Assembly (NCBI GenBank): GCA_937910685.1
Contig: CALEMP010000202.1
Coordinates: 24,040-88,039 of the forward strand
Origin: an uncultured bacterium
GTDB taxonomy: Bacteria; Planctomycetota; UBA1135; GCA-002686595
DNA length: 64,000 bases
Reading direction: 5' to 3'
The stretch's first letter is position 1. Each line of letters begins with the position of its first letter. Positions 16,754-26,341 of the stretch are shown here, one piece after another. Below the pieces are notes generated by a model that saw only the letters and a list, made by a program, of their open reading frames with translations, was not told the origin of the DNA and ran no database searches. Made by a program: the position numbers and the translations under genes.

Positions 16754-19700
16754 GGGGCACCAGCGCATCGGCCGCCTTCCGCAATTGGGCCGCTCGCTCG
16801 AGCTCACCCTGCGCCAGGGCGCATTCCTCTTGCAAGAGAAGCAGCTCCATACGCTGTAAATCCGTGACAGGCTCCAGCCGCCATTGTTCGGGTCCACCGA
16901 GCCGTTTGCGTTCCGCCGAGGGCAAGGTGCCGAGAGTCGCACCGGGGCGCAGCTCACCTGGATTCCCCAAGAATATGCAATGGTCCGGATCGAGGTTCAC
17001 CGGCACGGCGAGGGTCATGGAAAACTCACGCTCGGCTTCTTCGAAACGCTTGAGAGCCAACAAACTCTTGCCCCAAGCCTCGTGCAAATCGCGCCGAAAG
17101 GGATCTACCTCGTTCGCCTCCTCGAAGAGACGCACTGCCTGCTCATGGCGCTCCCCCGCGTGGTGCCAAAGGGCACTCTTCACGCGCAGGGTGTACTCCC
17201 CCATGTTCCAAGCCAACCAGCGGTCCATGGCCCCCATGGATTCCACTGTGCGCCCGGCCTGTTCATGCAACTTGGCCAAGGAACGCTCGGCTGAAAAAGA
17301 TGGATCGTCGAAACCAGGGAAGCAGAGCTCCGCCTCTTGATACCAAAGTAAAGCCTCTTCCACATCACCGTCCCGTTCTAACAGGCGCGCAAGGGTCATC
17401 AAGGCCCGGTACTCGCGACCACCGGCTGCCGCCCCATCGAGGAGCAGCTCCATGGCCGCCTCGGGATCCTTTGCCTTGACCGCCATTTCTGCCCGCAAAA
17501 AGAGAGCCCGGGCCGAATCCAAGGGCGCCTTGGAGGAAATACGCAGGGCTGCCTCCGCATCCACCCGCGAGCCCTGTTGCCAGTACCCCCAAGCAATGGT
17601 CAGCCAATCATCCATCCAGGCTTCTTGGTCTGCGGGGTCAGCGGGCAATTCCTTGCCGACAGACAAGCGCAAGCGCCCAAGGCGCCGGGGGTTTTGACGG
17701 GGCTCGATGGCTAGCTCCGCCACCAATTTCCCCGCGTAACGGGCAAAGTCCACGTCCACTTCTTCGGGGGTCATGCCCAACTCACGCTCAAAAGCCTGGT
17801 CCAGATCCAATCCCTCATCAAAAGCCCGCAAGAGGCCAACCATCGGTGCAAACCCATGCTCTTCGATCAACATGGAGCACAAGAGTCCCCCCTGGTAGTA
17901 CCCAAACAGGATGCGCGGCCCCCGAAAAGCCCGGTTCAGGTCGCGCACCAAAATCAAGTTCCCCGTACCTACGCTGTCGAGCAACTCCCGGCGCATATTG
18001 CGGGTCCAACTGGGATTGCGTTCGGTTTCCTCCCAAGTGGCAAGCCCCTCGGTGATCCAACGGGGGCAGCGGTTATGGGAAAGGCCCAAGTGCACCACGT
18101 GGCTGAATTCGTGCCAAGCTGTACGCGCCCAGGAGAAGGAACCGCGAATCTCAGCCAAGGGCGAGACGCTGGTGACCACAGGCCCAAAGCAAACTCCCAA
18201 GGCCGGGAAGCCTTCAAAGCCAACGGAACGCACGCTGAAATCAGAGAAGCGCCGAAACACTTCGATGCGCGTGTGCCCGGGGGTGTGCCCATAGCGAGTA
18301 GCGAACACCTGGCGCGCTTCCCCATAGAAGGGCACCAAGTAGGTCTCAAAAACCTCCGCCGCGTCGGGCATCCAAGCAAAAGTCAATTCCCCCCGGCGGT
18401 CATCCACGGTCTCCGCATCCAGCCGGTCCAGCACCATGGCCAAGTTGTGGCGTTTGGCGTCTTGGCGGCCCTTGGCTGCCGTCTTGCCATTCTCAAGAGC
18501 CACCCGGGCGGCGGGCTCATCCCCGCTGTTGGCGAGGGCCAAACCCAAGAGCGACCAGGCAGCATAATCCGAAGGATCCCGTTCCACTGCGCGCCGCAAA
18601 AACGGGCGGGACTCCACAAACCGATAAAGCTGCAAGAGGGTGCTCCCCACCAGTCGCTCGGGCCGCGAATCCTTCGGCCCTTCGCTCGCCAGGGCTTCTA
18701 GTCGTTCGTTGCAATCCGCCCGGCGGTGTTCAATCCAAGCCATTGCGGCTTGCAGGGAGCGCACGTCACGGCGGTTGGGGGCCAATTGTTCCAGCCGGCT
18801 CATGCGCCTTCGTGCGCGCACCAACTGACCATCCGCCAAATCACTGGTGGCTGCTGCAACCAAACCCAAAATCGAATCCGGCCGTAGGTTCAACAATTTC
18901 CCCAGGATTTCACCTGGGGACTGACTTTGGCGCATGCGGTTCAAGCGGTGCAAGTCTGCTTGGGCCAAGAGCGCGCCCTGATGACCCGGGCAAAGCTCCA
19001 AGGCTTCTCGAAGCAAAAGTCCCACCGAGCGCTTGCCCTCTGCTTCCACCTCTTGTTCACTCTCGAAATAAACACCCGCTAAAGCCACCAACACACTGGC
19101 CTCTCGCCCTTGAGCCAAACGATCGGCTTCCACAAGAACGCGCGAAGCTCCTACGAGTCCTCCTTCGTACTGATGACACAGTCCCCGGGCAAGCTCATGG
19201 GGCCAATTCCCTGCCGGCGCGCCGATGCCCGCCTGGGCACTGGCCAAGGCGGCCTCCAAGTCTCCCGCTTGATCATGGGCCTGAACCCAGGCCCAAGCGT
19301 CCAGGGCATTGGTCCCAGGGTCGTGAATTCCATATCGGCCATCCCTAGCGGAAAGAACCTGAATGGCCTCCTGTACTTGGCCTAGGGTCAGGTGTTGGGC
19401 CACAAGAGTGCGCCCGCAGTCAGCGATCAAATCGCGACGACTGGAGGGCACGGAACCGGTGCTGGCCTTCGCATCCCCAAGGGCGCGCTTGGCCTCGGCT
19501 AGAGCAAGCGGGGCCTTCCCCTGGTCCGCCCGCACCAGGGCGAGGATATTTCGGGCCGCCGCGTCTGTGGGCTCATCCTGTAGATGCACCTGTACCAGGG
19601 CAAGGGCTGCCCCGTACTGGCCCATGCTCAAGAGCCGGCTCGCCTCAGCCCGCTCCTCAGCTAAAAGGGCCTCGATTTCGTCGTCCAACTCCTGAGCCAG

Positions 19701-19778
19701 ACAAACCTCGACACCCCAAGGAACGGGGGGCCCAACCAACAAAAGGATCAGAACCGCAACAGATTTCAGCCAGCGCAT
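16743..19778 (-). CDS. Secreted TPR-rich protein with gluzincin (peptidase MA-like) zinc protease domain
   Basis: About 1010 residues. The ATG at 19778 opens a signal peptide (MRWLKSVAVLILLLVGPP, probable cleavage after CLAQ); the frame continues further upstream but the signal peptide fixes this start. Residues about 40-470 are TPR-like helical repeats. The middle carries AWHEFSHVVHLGLSH, with H556, E557 and H560 forming HExxH, and E577 in ITEGLATWEE as third zinc ligand, the arrangement of the peptidase-MA family. More TPR-like repeats follow to the C-terminus. It is predicted to act in the periplasm, perhaps on envelope proteins. It lies directly upstream of, and overlaps, the sulfatase-fold lipoprotein gene. 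Confidence 0.85.
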   Translation of the reverse strand: MRWLKSVAVLILLLVGPPVPWGVEVCLAQELDDEIEALLAEERAEASRLLSMGQYGAALALVQVHLQDEPTDAAARNILALVRADQGKAPLALAEAKRALGDAKASTGSVPSSRRDLIADCGRTLVAQHLTLGQVQEAIQVLSARDGRYGIHDPGTNALDAWAWVQAHDQAGDLEAALASAQAGIGAPAGNWPHELARGLCHQYEGGLVGASRVLVEADRLAQGREASVLVALAGVYFESEQEVEAEGKRSVGLLLREALELCPGHQGALLAQADLHRLNRMRQSQSPGEILGKLLNLRPDSILGLVAAATSDLADGQLVRARRRMSRLEQLAPNRRDVRSLQAAMAWIEHRRADCNERLEALASEGPKDSRPERLVGSTLLQLYRFVESRPFLRRAVERDPSDYAAWSLLGLALANSGDEPAARVALENGKTAAKGRQDAKRHNLAMVLDRLDAETVDDRRGELTFAWMPDAAEVFETYLVPFYGEARQVFATRYGHTPGHTRIEVFRRFSDFSVRSVGFEGFPALGVCFGPVVTSVSPLAEIRGSFSWARTAWHEFSHVVHLGLSHNRCPRWITEGLATWEETERNPSWTRNMRRELLDSVGTGNLILVRDLNRAFRGPRILFGYYQGGLLCSMLIEEHGFAPMVGLLRAFDEGLDLDQAFERELGMTPEEVDVDFARYAGKLVAELAIEPRQNPRRLGRLRLSVGKELPADPADQEAWMDDWLTIAWGYWQQGSRVDAEAALRISSKAPLDSARALFLRAEMAVKAKDPEAAMELLLDGAAAGGREYRALMTLARLLERDGDVEEALLWYQEAELCFPGFDDPSFSAERSLAKLHEQAGRTVESMGAMDRWLAWNMGEYTLRVKSALWHHAGERHEQAVRLFEEANEVDPFRRDLHEAWGKSLLALKRFEEAEREFSMTLAVPVNLDPDHCIFLGNPGELRPGATLGTLPSAERKRLGGPEQWRLEPVTDLQRMELLLLQEECALAQGELERAAQLRKAADALVPHGK

Positions 19779-19903
19779 GCCCCAGCTTGGCACGGGGAGA
19801 GCCCTCCTCCAAGGCTTGAATTTCCCTTCTGGGCTTCTGGTCCCAACAAAACCCCTGGGAGACAAACCTTGGATCGAGCGACTCGGAAAGGAAGACTAGG
19901 GGA

Positions 19904-20872
19904 ATGGATGCAATAACTCACGCGCTCGCCCGAGCCCCCAAGGCACGACTGCAAGCTTGCCTGCTGGCCTCGGGCCTGCTCGCGCTCCTGGGAGCCTGCG
20001 CCGGCCCCGGGTACACGACCCCCAGCCCACACCCCGGGGCCGGACATCCCCGCACCCAATCGCTGCCCCCCTGGATTGGGCTCACCGGTTGGAAACGGCT
20101 GGACCAGATCGAGGGCTGGCTCAATTCGAACGGCCCCGTGGAAAACCCTAAATGGATCAACCCCGCGCGCTTAGCGCTAGCGGACGGATTCTTGAACATC
20201 GAGGATGCCAGCGGAGAGCAACTGCAAGCCAGGCGCCGGGAAAGGGCCAAGGGTCTTTACTCTACGGTGAGCACCGACTTGAAGGCTACCGATCAAGAAA
20301 AAGAACACGCCGCCCATGGCCTTCGCCGTGCGGACAGTAGCGGCATCCCGCGCAGTCAAGCCGCTGCCCAACTTACGGGCGTGCTCCCACGCTCCGCCTG
20401 GGGTGCGCGCCCCGCCCGGCCCAATGACATGACTCCGGCGAGCGGCCCCTGGAACTGGATCACCGTACACCACAGCGCTCTCAGCGCAACCGATGGCACG
20501 GCCCGAAACCGGGCCGCCCACGATGTGCGCACGGTGCAGAACGGTCACATGGGAGCGAGCCGCGCCTACGGCGATGTGGGTTATCACTTTCTAATTGATG
20601 CGGGTGGGAGGGTCTGGCAAGGACGCGAGCTTCGCTGGCAAGGTGCCCATGCGGGCGGCTCGAACAACGAAGGCAACATCGGGATTTGCCTACTTGGAGA
20701 CTTCGACAAGATCCGTCCTACCCGGGCGGCCTTGAGCAGCCTCGACCGACTCGTCAGTGACTTGCACCGGGTGACTGGTGTGCCCTATGGTCGCGTCCGG
20801 GGGCACAAGCATTGGAAATCCACGAACTGTCCTGGCAAGCACCTCGAAGACCACGTGTCGCGCCTGCGCTAG
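19904..20872 (+). CDS. Lipoprotein N-acetylmuramoyl-L-alanine amidase (Amidase_2/PGRP fold)
   Basis: Cleaves the bond between muramic acid and the peptide stem of peptidoglycan. The N-terminus carries a lipoprotein signal ending LLALLGAC (Cys32), so the enzyme is membrane-anchored outside the cytoplasm. The catalytic domain (about residues 165-322) begins RSAWGARPARPNDMTP and has WNWITVHHSA (first zinc His at 189), YHFLIDAGGRVWQGR, GAHAGGSNNEGNIGICLLGD (second zinc His) and NCPGKHL (zinc Cys). All three zinc ligands are therefore present. It is convergent with gmd. Its presence argues for a peptidoglycan wall in this organism. Confidence 0.92.
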   Translation: MDAITHALARAPKARLQACLLASGLLALLGACAGPGYTTPSPHPGAGHPRTQSLPPWIGLTGWKRLDQIEGWLNSNGPVENPKWINPARLALADGFLNIEDASGEQLQARRRERAKGLYSTVSTDLKATDQEKEHAAHGLRRADSSGIPRSQAAAQLTGVLPRSAWGARPARPNDMTPASGPWNWITVHHSALSATDGTARNRAAHDVRTVQNGHMGASRAYGDVGYHFLIDAGGRVWQGRELRWQGAHAGGSNNEGNIGICLLGDFDKIRPTRAALSSLDRLVSDLHRVTGVPYGRVRGHKHWKSTNCPGKHLEDHVSRLR

Positions 20873-20971
20873 ATCGCTTTACCCTGAACGAACCGGGACG
20901 GGCCATAAGGACACCCGCAAACGCTTCGATACCCAAGGATAAACCTTGTCCGTTCGGCAAGACAAAGACGT

Positions 20972-22027
20972 TCAGCGCCTGAGGGACGGCGACCCCAAGG
21001 GCATGGACGGAGAGCCGGCCGCCCCGGACTCCACTTCCAGATCCGCCGCAACCATTTCACGGATCAAGGAGTCGAAGTCGGTTCTCGGCTGCCAACCGAG
21101 GATTTCTCTTGCTTGGCCCGAATCCGCCACCAAATCGTGCACCTCAGCTGGGCGCAAAAAGGCTGGGTCCGTGCGTACATACTGTTCCCAATCCAAATCC
21201 AATACCGCAAACGCACGGGACACGAGGTCTCGCACGGAATGGGCTTGGCCGCTGCCGATCACCAGATCCCGGGGCTCATCCATTTGCAGCATGGCCCACA
21301 TGGCCCAGACATAATCCCGAGCGTGGCCCCAATCCCGACGAGCATCAAGATTACCAAGCACCAACTCTTGGTCGAGCCCTAGGTGGATGCGCGCGACGGC
21401 CTGGGTCACCTTGCGGGTCACAAACTCGGGCCCCCTTCTTGGGGATTCGTGATTGAACAAAATGCCCGAGACCGCCCAGGTGCCGTAGGCCTCGCGCGTG
21501 TTGATCGTGGACCAGTGGGCGTAGAGCTTGGCGACCCCGTAAGGGGACCGGGGGTGAAAGGGGGTGTTTTCGGACTGGGGGCCGGAAATCGCACCAAACA
21601 TCTCGGACGTGGAGGCTTGGTAGTAGCGCGCATCGGGCGCTACTTGCCGCAGAGCCTCCAGCAAGCGAGCGGCACCGAGGCCGGTGACTTCGGCCGTGGC
21701 CACGGGCTCGGAAAAAGAAGTCTTAACGAAAGATTGGGCGGCCAGGTTGTAGACCTCAGTTGGCTTTGATTCCTGCAAAGCGCGGACCAAGGAGCTCTGG
21801 TCCAAGAGGTCACCCGTGATCAACTGCAACTGGGGCAAAATGGACGTAATGCGCTCGTAACTCGGGCGCGAGGTACGCCTCACCAGCCCGAAGACTAGGT
21901 ACCCCTTGCGGAGCAACAGCTCCGCCAAGTAACTGCCATCTTGCCCGGTGATGCCCGTGATCAGGGCCCGGGGTTGGGTACCGCCCCGAGATTGGGGGGT
22001 TGGGGATTGGCTGACTGGGGTAGGCAT
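20972..22027 (-). CDS. gmd: GDP-mannose 4,6-dehydratase
   Basis: Converts GDP-mannose to GDP-4-keto-6-deoxymannose, precursor of fucose, rhamnose (D-form), colitose or perosamine. The 351-residue protein has [40 protein letters not shown] and [12 protein letters not shown] (catalytic Tyr/Lys). It continues with [34 protein letters not shown] and [12 protein letters not shown], all diagnostic of GMD. The first seventeen or so residues are Pro/Ser-rich and may not be conserved. A dedicated reductase (fcl/rmd) is not adjacent, so the final sugar cannot be named. Confidence 0.95.
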   Translation of the reverse strand: MPTPVSQSPTPQSRGGTQPRALITGITGQDGSYLAELLLRKGYLVFGLVRRTSRPSYERITSILPQLQLITGDLLDQSSLVRALQESKPTEVYNLAAQSFVKTSFSEPVATAEVTGLGAARLLEALRQVAPDARYYQASTSEMFGAISGPQSENTPFHPRSPYGVAKLYAHWSTINTREAYGTWAVSGILFNHESPRRGPEFVTRKVTQAVARIHLGLDQELVLGNLDARRDWGHARDYVWAMWAMLQMDEPRDLVIGSGQAHSVRDLVSRAFAVLDLDWEQYVRTDPAFLRPAEVHDLVADSGQAREILGWQPRTDFDSLIREMVAADLEVESGAAGSPSMPLGSPSLRR

Positions 22028-22127
22028 GCTCTCAAGGACGCCTCAAGGCGCCAAATCTTTCAACCAAGACTCTAACCGGGGAAGGCTTGGGCCGCCGGAG
22101 AAGCCTCAGCTTCCGACCAAAGAACCA

Positions 22128-22949
22128 TCATTCCCCAAGCAGCAGGGTCAAAAGCCCCAGTATGGCGGTGTAGATCACAAAGGGCATCAAACTTCGACGG
22201 CGGAGGAACATCAGGAGCAAGCGCAGTGAGGCCAACCCAGTCAGGGCAGCCACCAGGACTCCGGCCCCCATCAGCGGCACCGAGACTGAACCGAAGCCCA
22301 CCTCCATTGCATCAGGCAACTTCAACACTGCCGCGCCCCCCACGGCGATCAAGCTCATCAAGAACGACAAGCGCGCCGCCCGGGTTCCGGCCAAGCCAAG
22401 CATCAAGCCAGCCGCGATCGTACTGCCGGAGCGGGAAACTCCGGGCACAAGCGCAGCAGCTTGGGCCACACCGATGACCAAGGCCATCCAAAGGGGCGGA
22501 ACCTCCTGGGAGTCTTCATCCGAGGAATTCTTGTGCTTGCGACAGCCCCGTTCCCCAAGGGCTAAGAGACAAGAGGTGACGAGCAACCCAATACCCACCA
22601 CGCGCGTATTGTTGCTCGCCTGTTCAAAAAAGTCATCCGCCCCAATACCTAAAATGGCCGCGGGCACCGAAGCAACCACCAGCCAAATGGGCAAGCGCCA
22701 CTCCCCACGCAAGAGCCCTCGCAAAAGACTCCACACGTCCGCGCGATAAGCCACGAGCACCGCAACGAGGGTGCCCACGTGCAGGGCCACATCAAAGGTC
22801 AAACCCACATCCTTCATCCCCAAAAGACTGCGCCCGAGCACCAAGTGCCCGGATGAACTGATGGGCAAGAACTCCGCCACGCCCTGCAGCACTGCCAGCA
22901 GTAACACCGCCACGAGGCTGGAGGATTCTGGATCGAACACTGGGTCCAT
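22128..22949 (-). CDS. uppP: Undecaprenyl-diphosphatase (BacA-type)
   Basis: Integral membrane phosphatase that regenerates undecaprenyl phosphate, the carrier for peptidoglycan and exopolysaccharide repeat units. The 273 residues include LLAVLQGVAEFLPISSSGHL, with the family's catalytic glutamate and serine-rich loop, and LVPGVSRSGSTIAAGLMLGL, with the second active-site motif. About eight hydrophobic segments are visible. It starts four bases downstream of the ald stop, suggesting co-transcription. Its position near the glycan genes fits a role in carrier recycling. Confidence 0.95.
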   Translation of the reverse strand: MDPVFDPESSSLVAVLLLAVLQGVAEFLPISSSGHLVLGRSLLGMKDVGLTFDVALHVGTLVAVLVAYRADVWSLLRGLLRGEWRLPIWLVVASVPAAILGIGADDFFEQASNNTRVVGIGLLVTSCLLALGERGCRKHKNSSDEDSQEVPPLWMALVIGVAQAAALVPGVSRSGSTIAAGLMLGLAGTRAARLSFLMSLIAVGGAAVLKLPDAMEVGFGSVSVPLMGAGVLVAALTGLASLRLLLMFLRRRSLMPFVIYTAILGLLTLLLGE

Positions 22950-22953
22950 GAGC

Positions 22954-24075
22954 CTAGGCCAATTGCCCAGCGGCCTCTTCCACCGGGGTCCAATCGATCC
23001 CCAAGTCCCGGCCCACGGGCTCGCAGGTCAAGGTTCCTCCCAGGGCATTTGCTGCATGGGCCAGGGCGGGACTGCCTTGGATTGCTGCTTTTGTGCCCTC
23101 AGAGGCGAGCTTACGCACCCAGGGCAAGGTTGCGCTGGTCAGTGCTAAGGTCGAAGTCCGGGGCACGGCTCCCGGCATATTCGCTACGCAATAGTGAACC
23201 ACGCCATCCACCACATAAGTGGGATCATCGTGGGTTGTGGGCTTTGCCGTTTCAAAACAACCACCCTGGTCAATGGCCACGTCGACGATCACGCTGCCGG
23301 GCTTCATGACCTTGAGATCCTCAGCTCTGACCAGCTTGGGGGCCGCGGCTCCAGGGATCAGCACTGCCCCAACCACCAGATCGGCGCCGACCAACTCCTC
23401 GCGGATTGCGCGACGGCTGGACCACAGGGTGGTGCAGTTGGCCGGCAAAATCTCGTCCAGATAAGCCATGCGTGCATGGTTCACATCGGCGATAACCACA
23501 TCAGCCCCAAGACCCGCCGCCATGCGAGCAGAGTTTGTGCCCACCGTGCCGCCGCCCAGGATCAAAACCTTGGCCGGTCGTACGCCCGGCACGCCACCGA
23601 GCAGGGTGCCCAGTCCGCCCACGGGTTTCTCTAGGCAACGGGCGCCCGCCTGAATCGCCAAGCGGCCGGCCACTTCGCTCATGGGTTCGAGCAAGGGCAA
23701 ACGACCGTTGACCACGAGGGTCTCGTAGGCGATGCAGTGAGAGCCGGTGGCCAGCACGCCACGGGTCAAAGCCTCGTCGGCTGCCAGGTGGAAGTAGGTG
23801 AAAAGAGTCTGGCCCGGACGCATCCGCTGCCATTCGACGCTTTGCGGTTCCTTGACCTTGAGCATCAAATCCGCCTCGCCCCAAACACCGTCGGGACCCG
23901 AGATCAATTGGGCTCCCGCATCGGAATAGAGCTCATCCCCAAGGCCCGAGCCCTCCCCAGCACCGCTCTCGATGAACACCTGATGCCCATCGGCCACCAG
24001 TTCCTCAACCCCGGCGGGGGTCAGACCAACCCGATACTCATGGGTTTTGATTTCACGAACGCAGCCAATTTTCAC
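22954..24075 (-). CDS. ald: Alanine dehydrogenase
   Basis: NAD-dependent interconversion of alanine and pyruvate plus ammonia. I place the start at a GTG at 24075, giving (M)[19 protein letters not shown], which matches the family N-terminus. A GGAG ribosome-binding site lies nine bases upstream of this GTG. An upstream in-frame start would add 34 residues with no homology. Key segments are [18 protein letters not shown], and the NAD-binding [16 protein letters not shown], then [20 protein letters not shown] near the active site. The resulting 373 residues fit the family. Confidence 0.94.
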   Translation of the reverse strand: MKIGCVREIKTHEYRVGLTPAGVEELVADGHQVFIESGAGEGSGLGDELYSDAGAQLISGPDGVWGEADLMLKVKEPQSVEWQRMRPGQTLFTYFHLAADEALTRGVLATGSHCIAYETLVVNGRLPLLEPMSEVAGRLAIQAGARCLEKPVGGLGTLLGGVPGVRPAKVLILGGGTVGTNSARMAAGLGADVVIADVNHARMAYLDEILPANCTTLWSSRRAIREELVGADLVVGAVLIPGAAAPKLVRAEDLKVMKPGSVIVDVAIDQGGCFETAKPTTHDDPTYVVDGVVHYCVANMPGAVPRTSTLALTSATLPWVRKLASEGTKAAIQGSPALAHAANALGGTLTCEPVGRDLGIDWTPVEEAAGQLA

Positions 24076-24288
24076 TTCGGGATTCTCCAATAACGGGGAC
24101 AGGGGATGATTCAGCGAGAGGAGTCTAGCGGGGAGGGCCCTTAAGGGGGCACAAAGATCGGGCCCTGGGCGCAGCACTCGGACAGCCTGAGCCGGGATTT
24201 CCTCTGCCCAAGGGCCTCCGCATATTGGCTCCTGGCCACCGCTCTGGTCTCAATTCCCCCCACCCGGGCCCCAAACCTGCGAAAACAG

Positions 24289-24317
24289 TTGGCAGGGGCG
24301 CTCCCCCGCGCTAACCT
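24289..24317 (+). promoter_or_regulatory. Putative sigma-70-type promoter of tRNA-Val
   Basis: TTGGCA (24289-24294) matches five of six -35 consensus bases and is followed after exactly 17 bp by TAACCT (24312-24317), a weak -10 box. The predicted start would be about twelve bases before the mature tRNA 5' end at 24336. The position is convincing, but the -10 match is poor. Confidence 0.4.
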
Positions 24318-24335
24318 CCCCCTCGCTGAAAGCAA

Positions 24336-24406
<71 letters not shown>

Positions 24407-24412
<6 letters not shown>

Positions 24413-24426
24413 GCATCTGCTGGTGG
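24407..24426 (+). repeat. Perfect inverted repeat overlapping the tRNA-Val 3' CCA
   Basis: CCACCAGCA (24407-24415) is the exact reverse complement of TGCTGGTGG (24418-24426), separated by TC. The left arm contains the last acceptor-stem bases, the discriminator and the CCA end of the tRNA. In RNA the realistic form is an eight-base-pair stem with a four-base loop. It could terminate transcription, block or guide 3' processing, or be coincidental; no T-tract follows. Confidence 0.6.
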
Positions 24427-24516
24427 ATGAAGGTCTTGGCTCCTCGCTGGCGCCCCAAGGGGCGACTCTGCCGGATTTACCCTCCAACTTCCGGCTCCAA
24501 GGCCGTACAAGAGGTC

Positions 24517-25944
24517 ATGCACAGTGCCCTTTTTCTGTTCGCCCTAGCGCTGCCCCAGGCCGCCCCCCATCCCGACGAGGTCCGAGCTGCCCAACAGGCA
24601 GCTTACGACGCCCTAGCAAGCGTGCCCCGCGAGACCCCCACGACCCGAGTGGCACGAGCGGTGGGCCCTAGCGTGGTCTTCATCGAAACCGAAGGTACAC
24701 GCCGGGTTCGGCAAGGTCCAGTTGGCATCGCCAACGTGCCGGTTCAAGGAGCAGGTACCGGCGTGGTGGTCCATGAAGACGGCTATGTAATCACCAACTA
24801 TCATGTAGTGCGCGGCGCCCAGCGCATTCAAGTTTCGTTCGCGGGAGAACCCGTGCGACATCTGGCTGAATTACTTTCCTATCGAGAGGCCGAAGACTTG
24901 GCCCTCCTGCGCATCACCAATAAGGGCACCATGGACCCGCAGCTCGCGTCTGCCGTCGCGGGTGAACACCCACTCGGATTGGCCGTAGCCCCCATGGCGC
25001 AGCGCGTCCCCCGGGTAATCGACATTCCAGCCCGACCCTATCCAGCGGTGCGCATGGGCACCAGCTCCGATCTGATGGTGGGCGAAGTCGTCGTAGCCGT
25101 AGGCAACCCCCATGGACAGCGACACGCGGTCTCCAACGGCATCGTCTCCGGGCTGCATCGGGACGTTCAAGCCCAAGACCTACTGTTCCGTGACCTCATT
25201 CAAACCGATGCCTCTATCAATCTGGGTAACAGCGGCGGCCCCCTGCTCAATATTCGCGGTGAGCTGATCGGCATCAACACGGTGATGAATGTTTCGGCCG
25301 AGAACATCGGCTTTGCAATCCCTGTGGACCGGGTGCGCGAAGTACTCGAAGACGAGCTCTTCCCCAGTGCCCACCGGGCCTGGATCGGAATTGACCTAGA
25401 CGACGACCAGGAGGTAACCGGGGTCGTCCCCGGCAGCCCCGCCGCCCAGGCAGGCCTTTGCTGTGGAGACAGGATCCTGTCCATTGCCGGGCGCGCGGCT
25501 GCCACACCGGCGGATTGGACCCATGCATCCCTGCAACTAACCCCAGGTGCAGGATCCAAACTCGTGGTCCAGCGAGAAACAGGCCAGGTCAACATGACCC
25601 TGATCCCCTGGAGCAAAGCCAGCGGGATCCTCTGGAAGCACCTAGGCCTGCGGGTGCGCAACGTAGCCTCGGGGCCCACCCCTTTCATCGTAGTGACGGA
25701 CATTCGCGAGGGCGGGCCGGCCCACGACATCGGCGCCCAAGTGGGCGACCTCATTCCAGCAGTGCGCCCGGTGGAATCGGGCGAGCGCCCCGCATCCCTG
25801 GTGCGCAATCGCCGGGATCTCGCGGCCATCGTCGAGGCCATGACCGCCGGGACCATGCTCGAACTGGACATTTATCGGGACGACGACGGGAACCAAGAAT
25901 ATGGGTACGAGGAGCTCTACAAGGGGGCTCTCTTGAGGCTCTGA
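24517..25944 (+). CDS. Secreted HtrA/DegP-like trypsin-fold serine protease with PDZ domain
   Basis: Envelope quality-control or regulatory protease. The start at 24517 (MHSALFLFALALPQAAPHPD) gives a short signal peptide; the longer open frame begins inside the tRNA gene and is rejected. In the 475-residue protein the catalytic triad is H96 (VITNYHVV), D127 (EAEDLALLRI) and S239 (INLGNSGGPLLN). GFAIPVDRVREVL closes the protease domain, and a PDZ domain starts at about residue 285 (RAWIGIDL, GVVPGSPAAQAGLCCGDRI). A second, poorly conserved PDZ-like part (GLRVRNVASGPTPFIVVTD) follows. The loop between D127 and S239 is longer than in DegP. Confidence 0.92.
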   Translation: MHSALFLFALALPQAAPHPDEVRAAQQAAYDALASVPRETPTTRVARAVGPSVVFIETEGTRRVRQGPVGIANVPVQGAGTGVVVHEDGYVITNYHVVRGAQRIQVSFAGEPVRHLAELLSYREAEDLALLRITNKGTMDPQLASAVAGEHPLGLAVAPMAQRVPRVIDIPARPYPAVRMGTSSDLMVGEVVVAVGNPHGQRHAVSNGIVSGLHRDVQAQDLLFRDLIQTDASINLGNSGGPLLNIRGELIGINTVMNVSAENIGFAIPVDRVREVLEDELFPSAHRAWIGIDLDDDQEVTGVVPGSPAAQAGLCCGDRILSIAGRAAATPADWTHASLQLTPGAGSKLVVQRETGQVNMTLIPWSKASGILWKHLGLRVRNVASGPTPFIVVTDIREGGPAHDIGAQVGDLIPAVRPVESGERPASLVRNRRDLAAIVEAMTAGTMLELDIYRDDDGNQEYGYEELYKGALLRL

Positions 25945-25967
25945 GGGCCCCCAGAGCTTAGAGCCTC
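25935..25967 (+). terminator. Hairpin at the stop codon of the HtrA-like gene
   Basis: GAGGCTCT (25935-25942) and AGAGCCTC (25960-25967) are perfect inverted repeats around a 17-base loop that contains an alternative nested pairing (GCTCTG with CAGAGC). The TGA stop lies at 25942-25944, at the edge of the left arm. No T-tract follows, so it may be a stability element or a weak terminator before the carbamoyltransferase module. Confidence 0.4.
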
Positions 25968-26042
25968 CCCAAACCCCGCTCCAGAGTCCATTCCGTGCAG
26001 GTTGCCCCCCTATTGTGGTCCGCAATCGCGCATGATTAGCCG

Positions 26043-26318
26043 ATGGATGGCCTGACTCCCCCTTGCCCCTCCCCACCCCCTATCCCCGTGGATTCCACCT
26101 CTAGCCTGCTCCAGACCCTGCTGACTTTCAGCGAACGCTTCGGGCAGTTGCTCTCGCGCATCCTGCTCACGGTGCTCTACTACGTCCTTCTGGGCCCCGT
26201 GGCCCTGATCTACCAACGTTGCGCAGACCCCCTGCACCTCCGCAGGCGTCCCACGGGCAATTGGACCGCTTGGGAAGACCACGGCACTGGCCTTAAGTCC
26301 GCTCGCCGCCAAGACTGA
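26043..26318 (+). CDS. Short SxtJ-like membrane protein
   Basis: A 91-residue protein with one clear hydrophobic segment (about residues 37-60). The segment LSRILLTVLYYVLLGPVALI, followed by a DPLHLRRRP motif and a tryptophan-containing tail, resembles the C-terminal half of SxtJ-family proteins. Those are small membrane proteins encoded next to carbamoyltransferases, including sxtJ beside sxtI in cyanobacterial saxitoxin clusters. The usual extra N-terminal helices are missing, so this is a minimal or truncated form. It precedes the carbamoyltransferase gene by 23 bp on the same strand. The family call is from pattern memory, supported strongly by context. Molecular function is unknown. Confidence 0.68.
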   Translation: MDGLTPPCPSPPPIPVDSTSSLLQTLLTFSERFGQLLSRILLTVLYYVLLGPVALIYQRCADPLHLRRRPTGNWTAWEDHGTGLKSARRQD

Positions 26319-26341
26319 GACTCACTCGCACCCCCGTACCC

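Noticed and set aside
20930..20960. Possible terminator stem between the convergent amidase and gmd genes
   Set aside because: Only about five base pairs with a ten-base loop; too weak to call.
21000..22027. gmd and nucleotide-sugar genes as a horizontally acquired island
   Set aside because: No integrase, transposase, direct repeats or obvious change in base composition around them; the nearest tRNA does not flank them in an island-like way.
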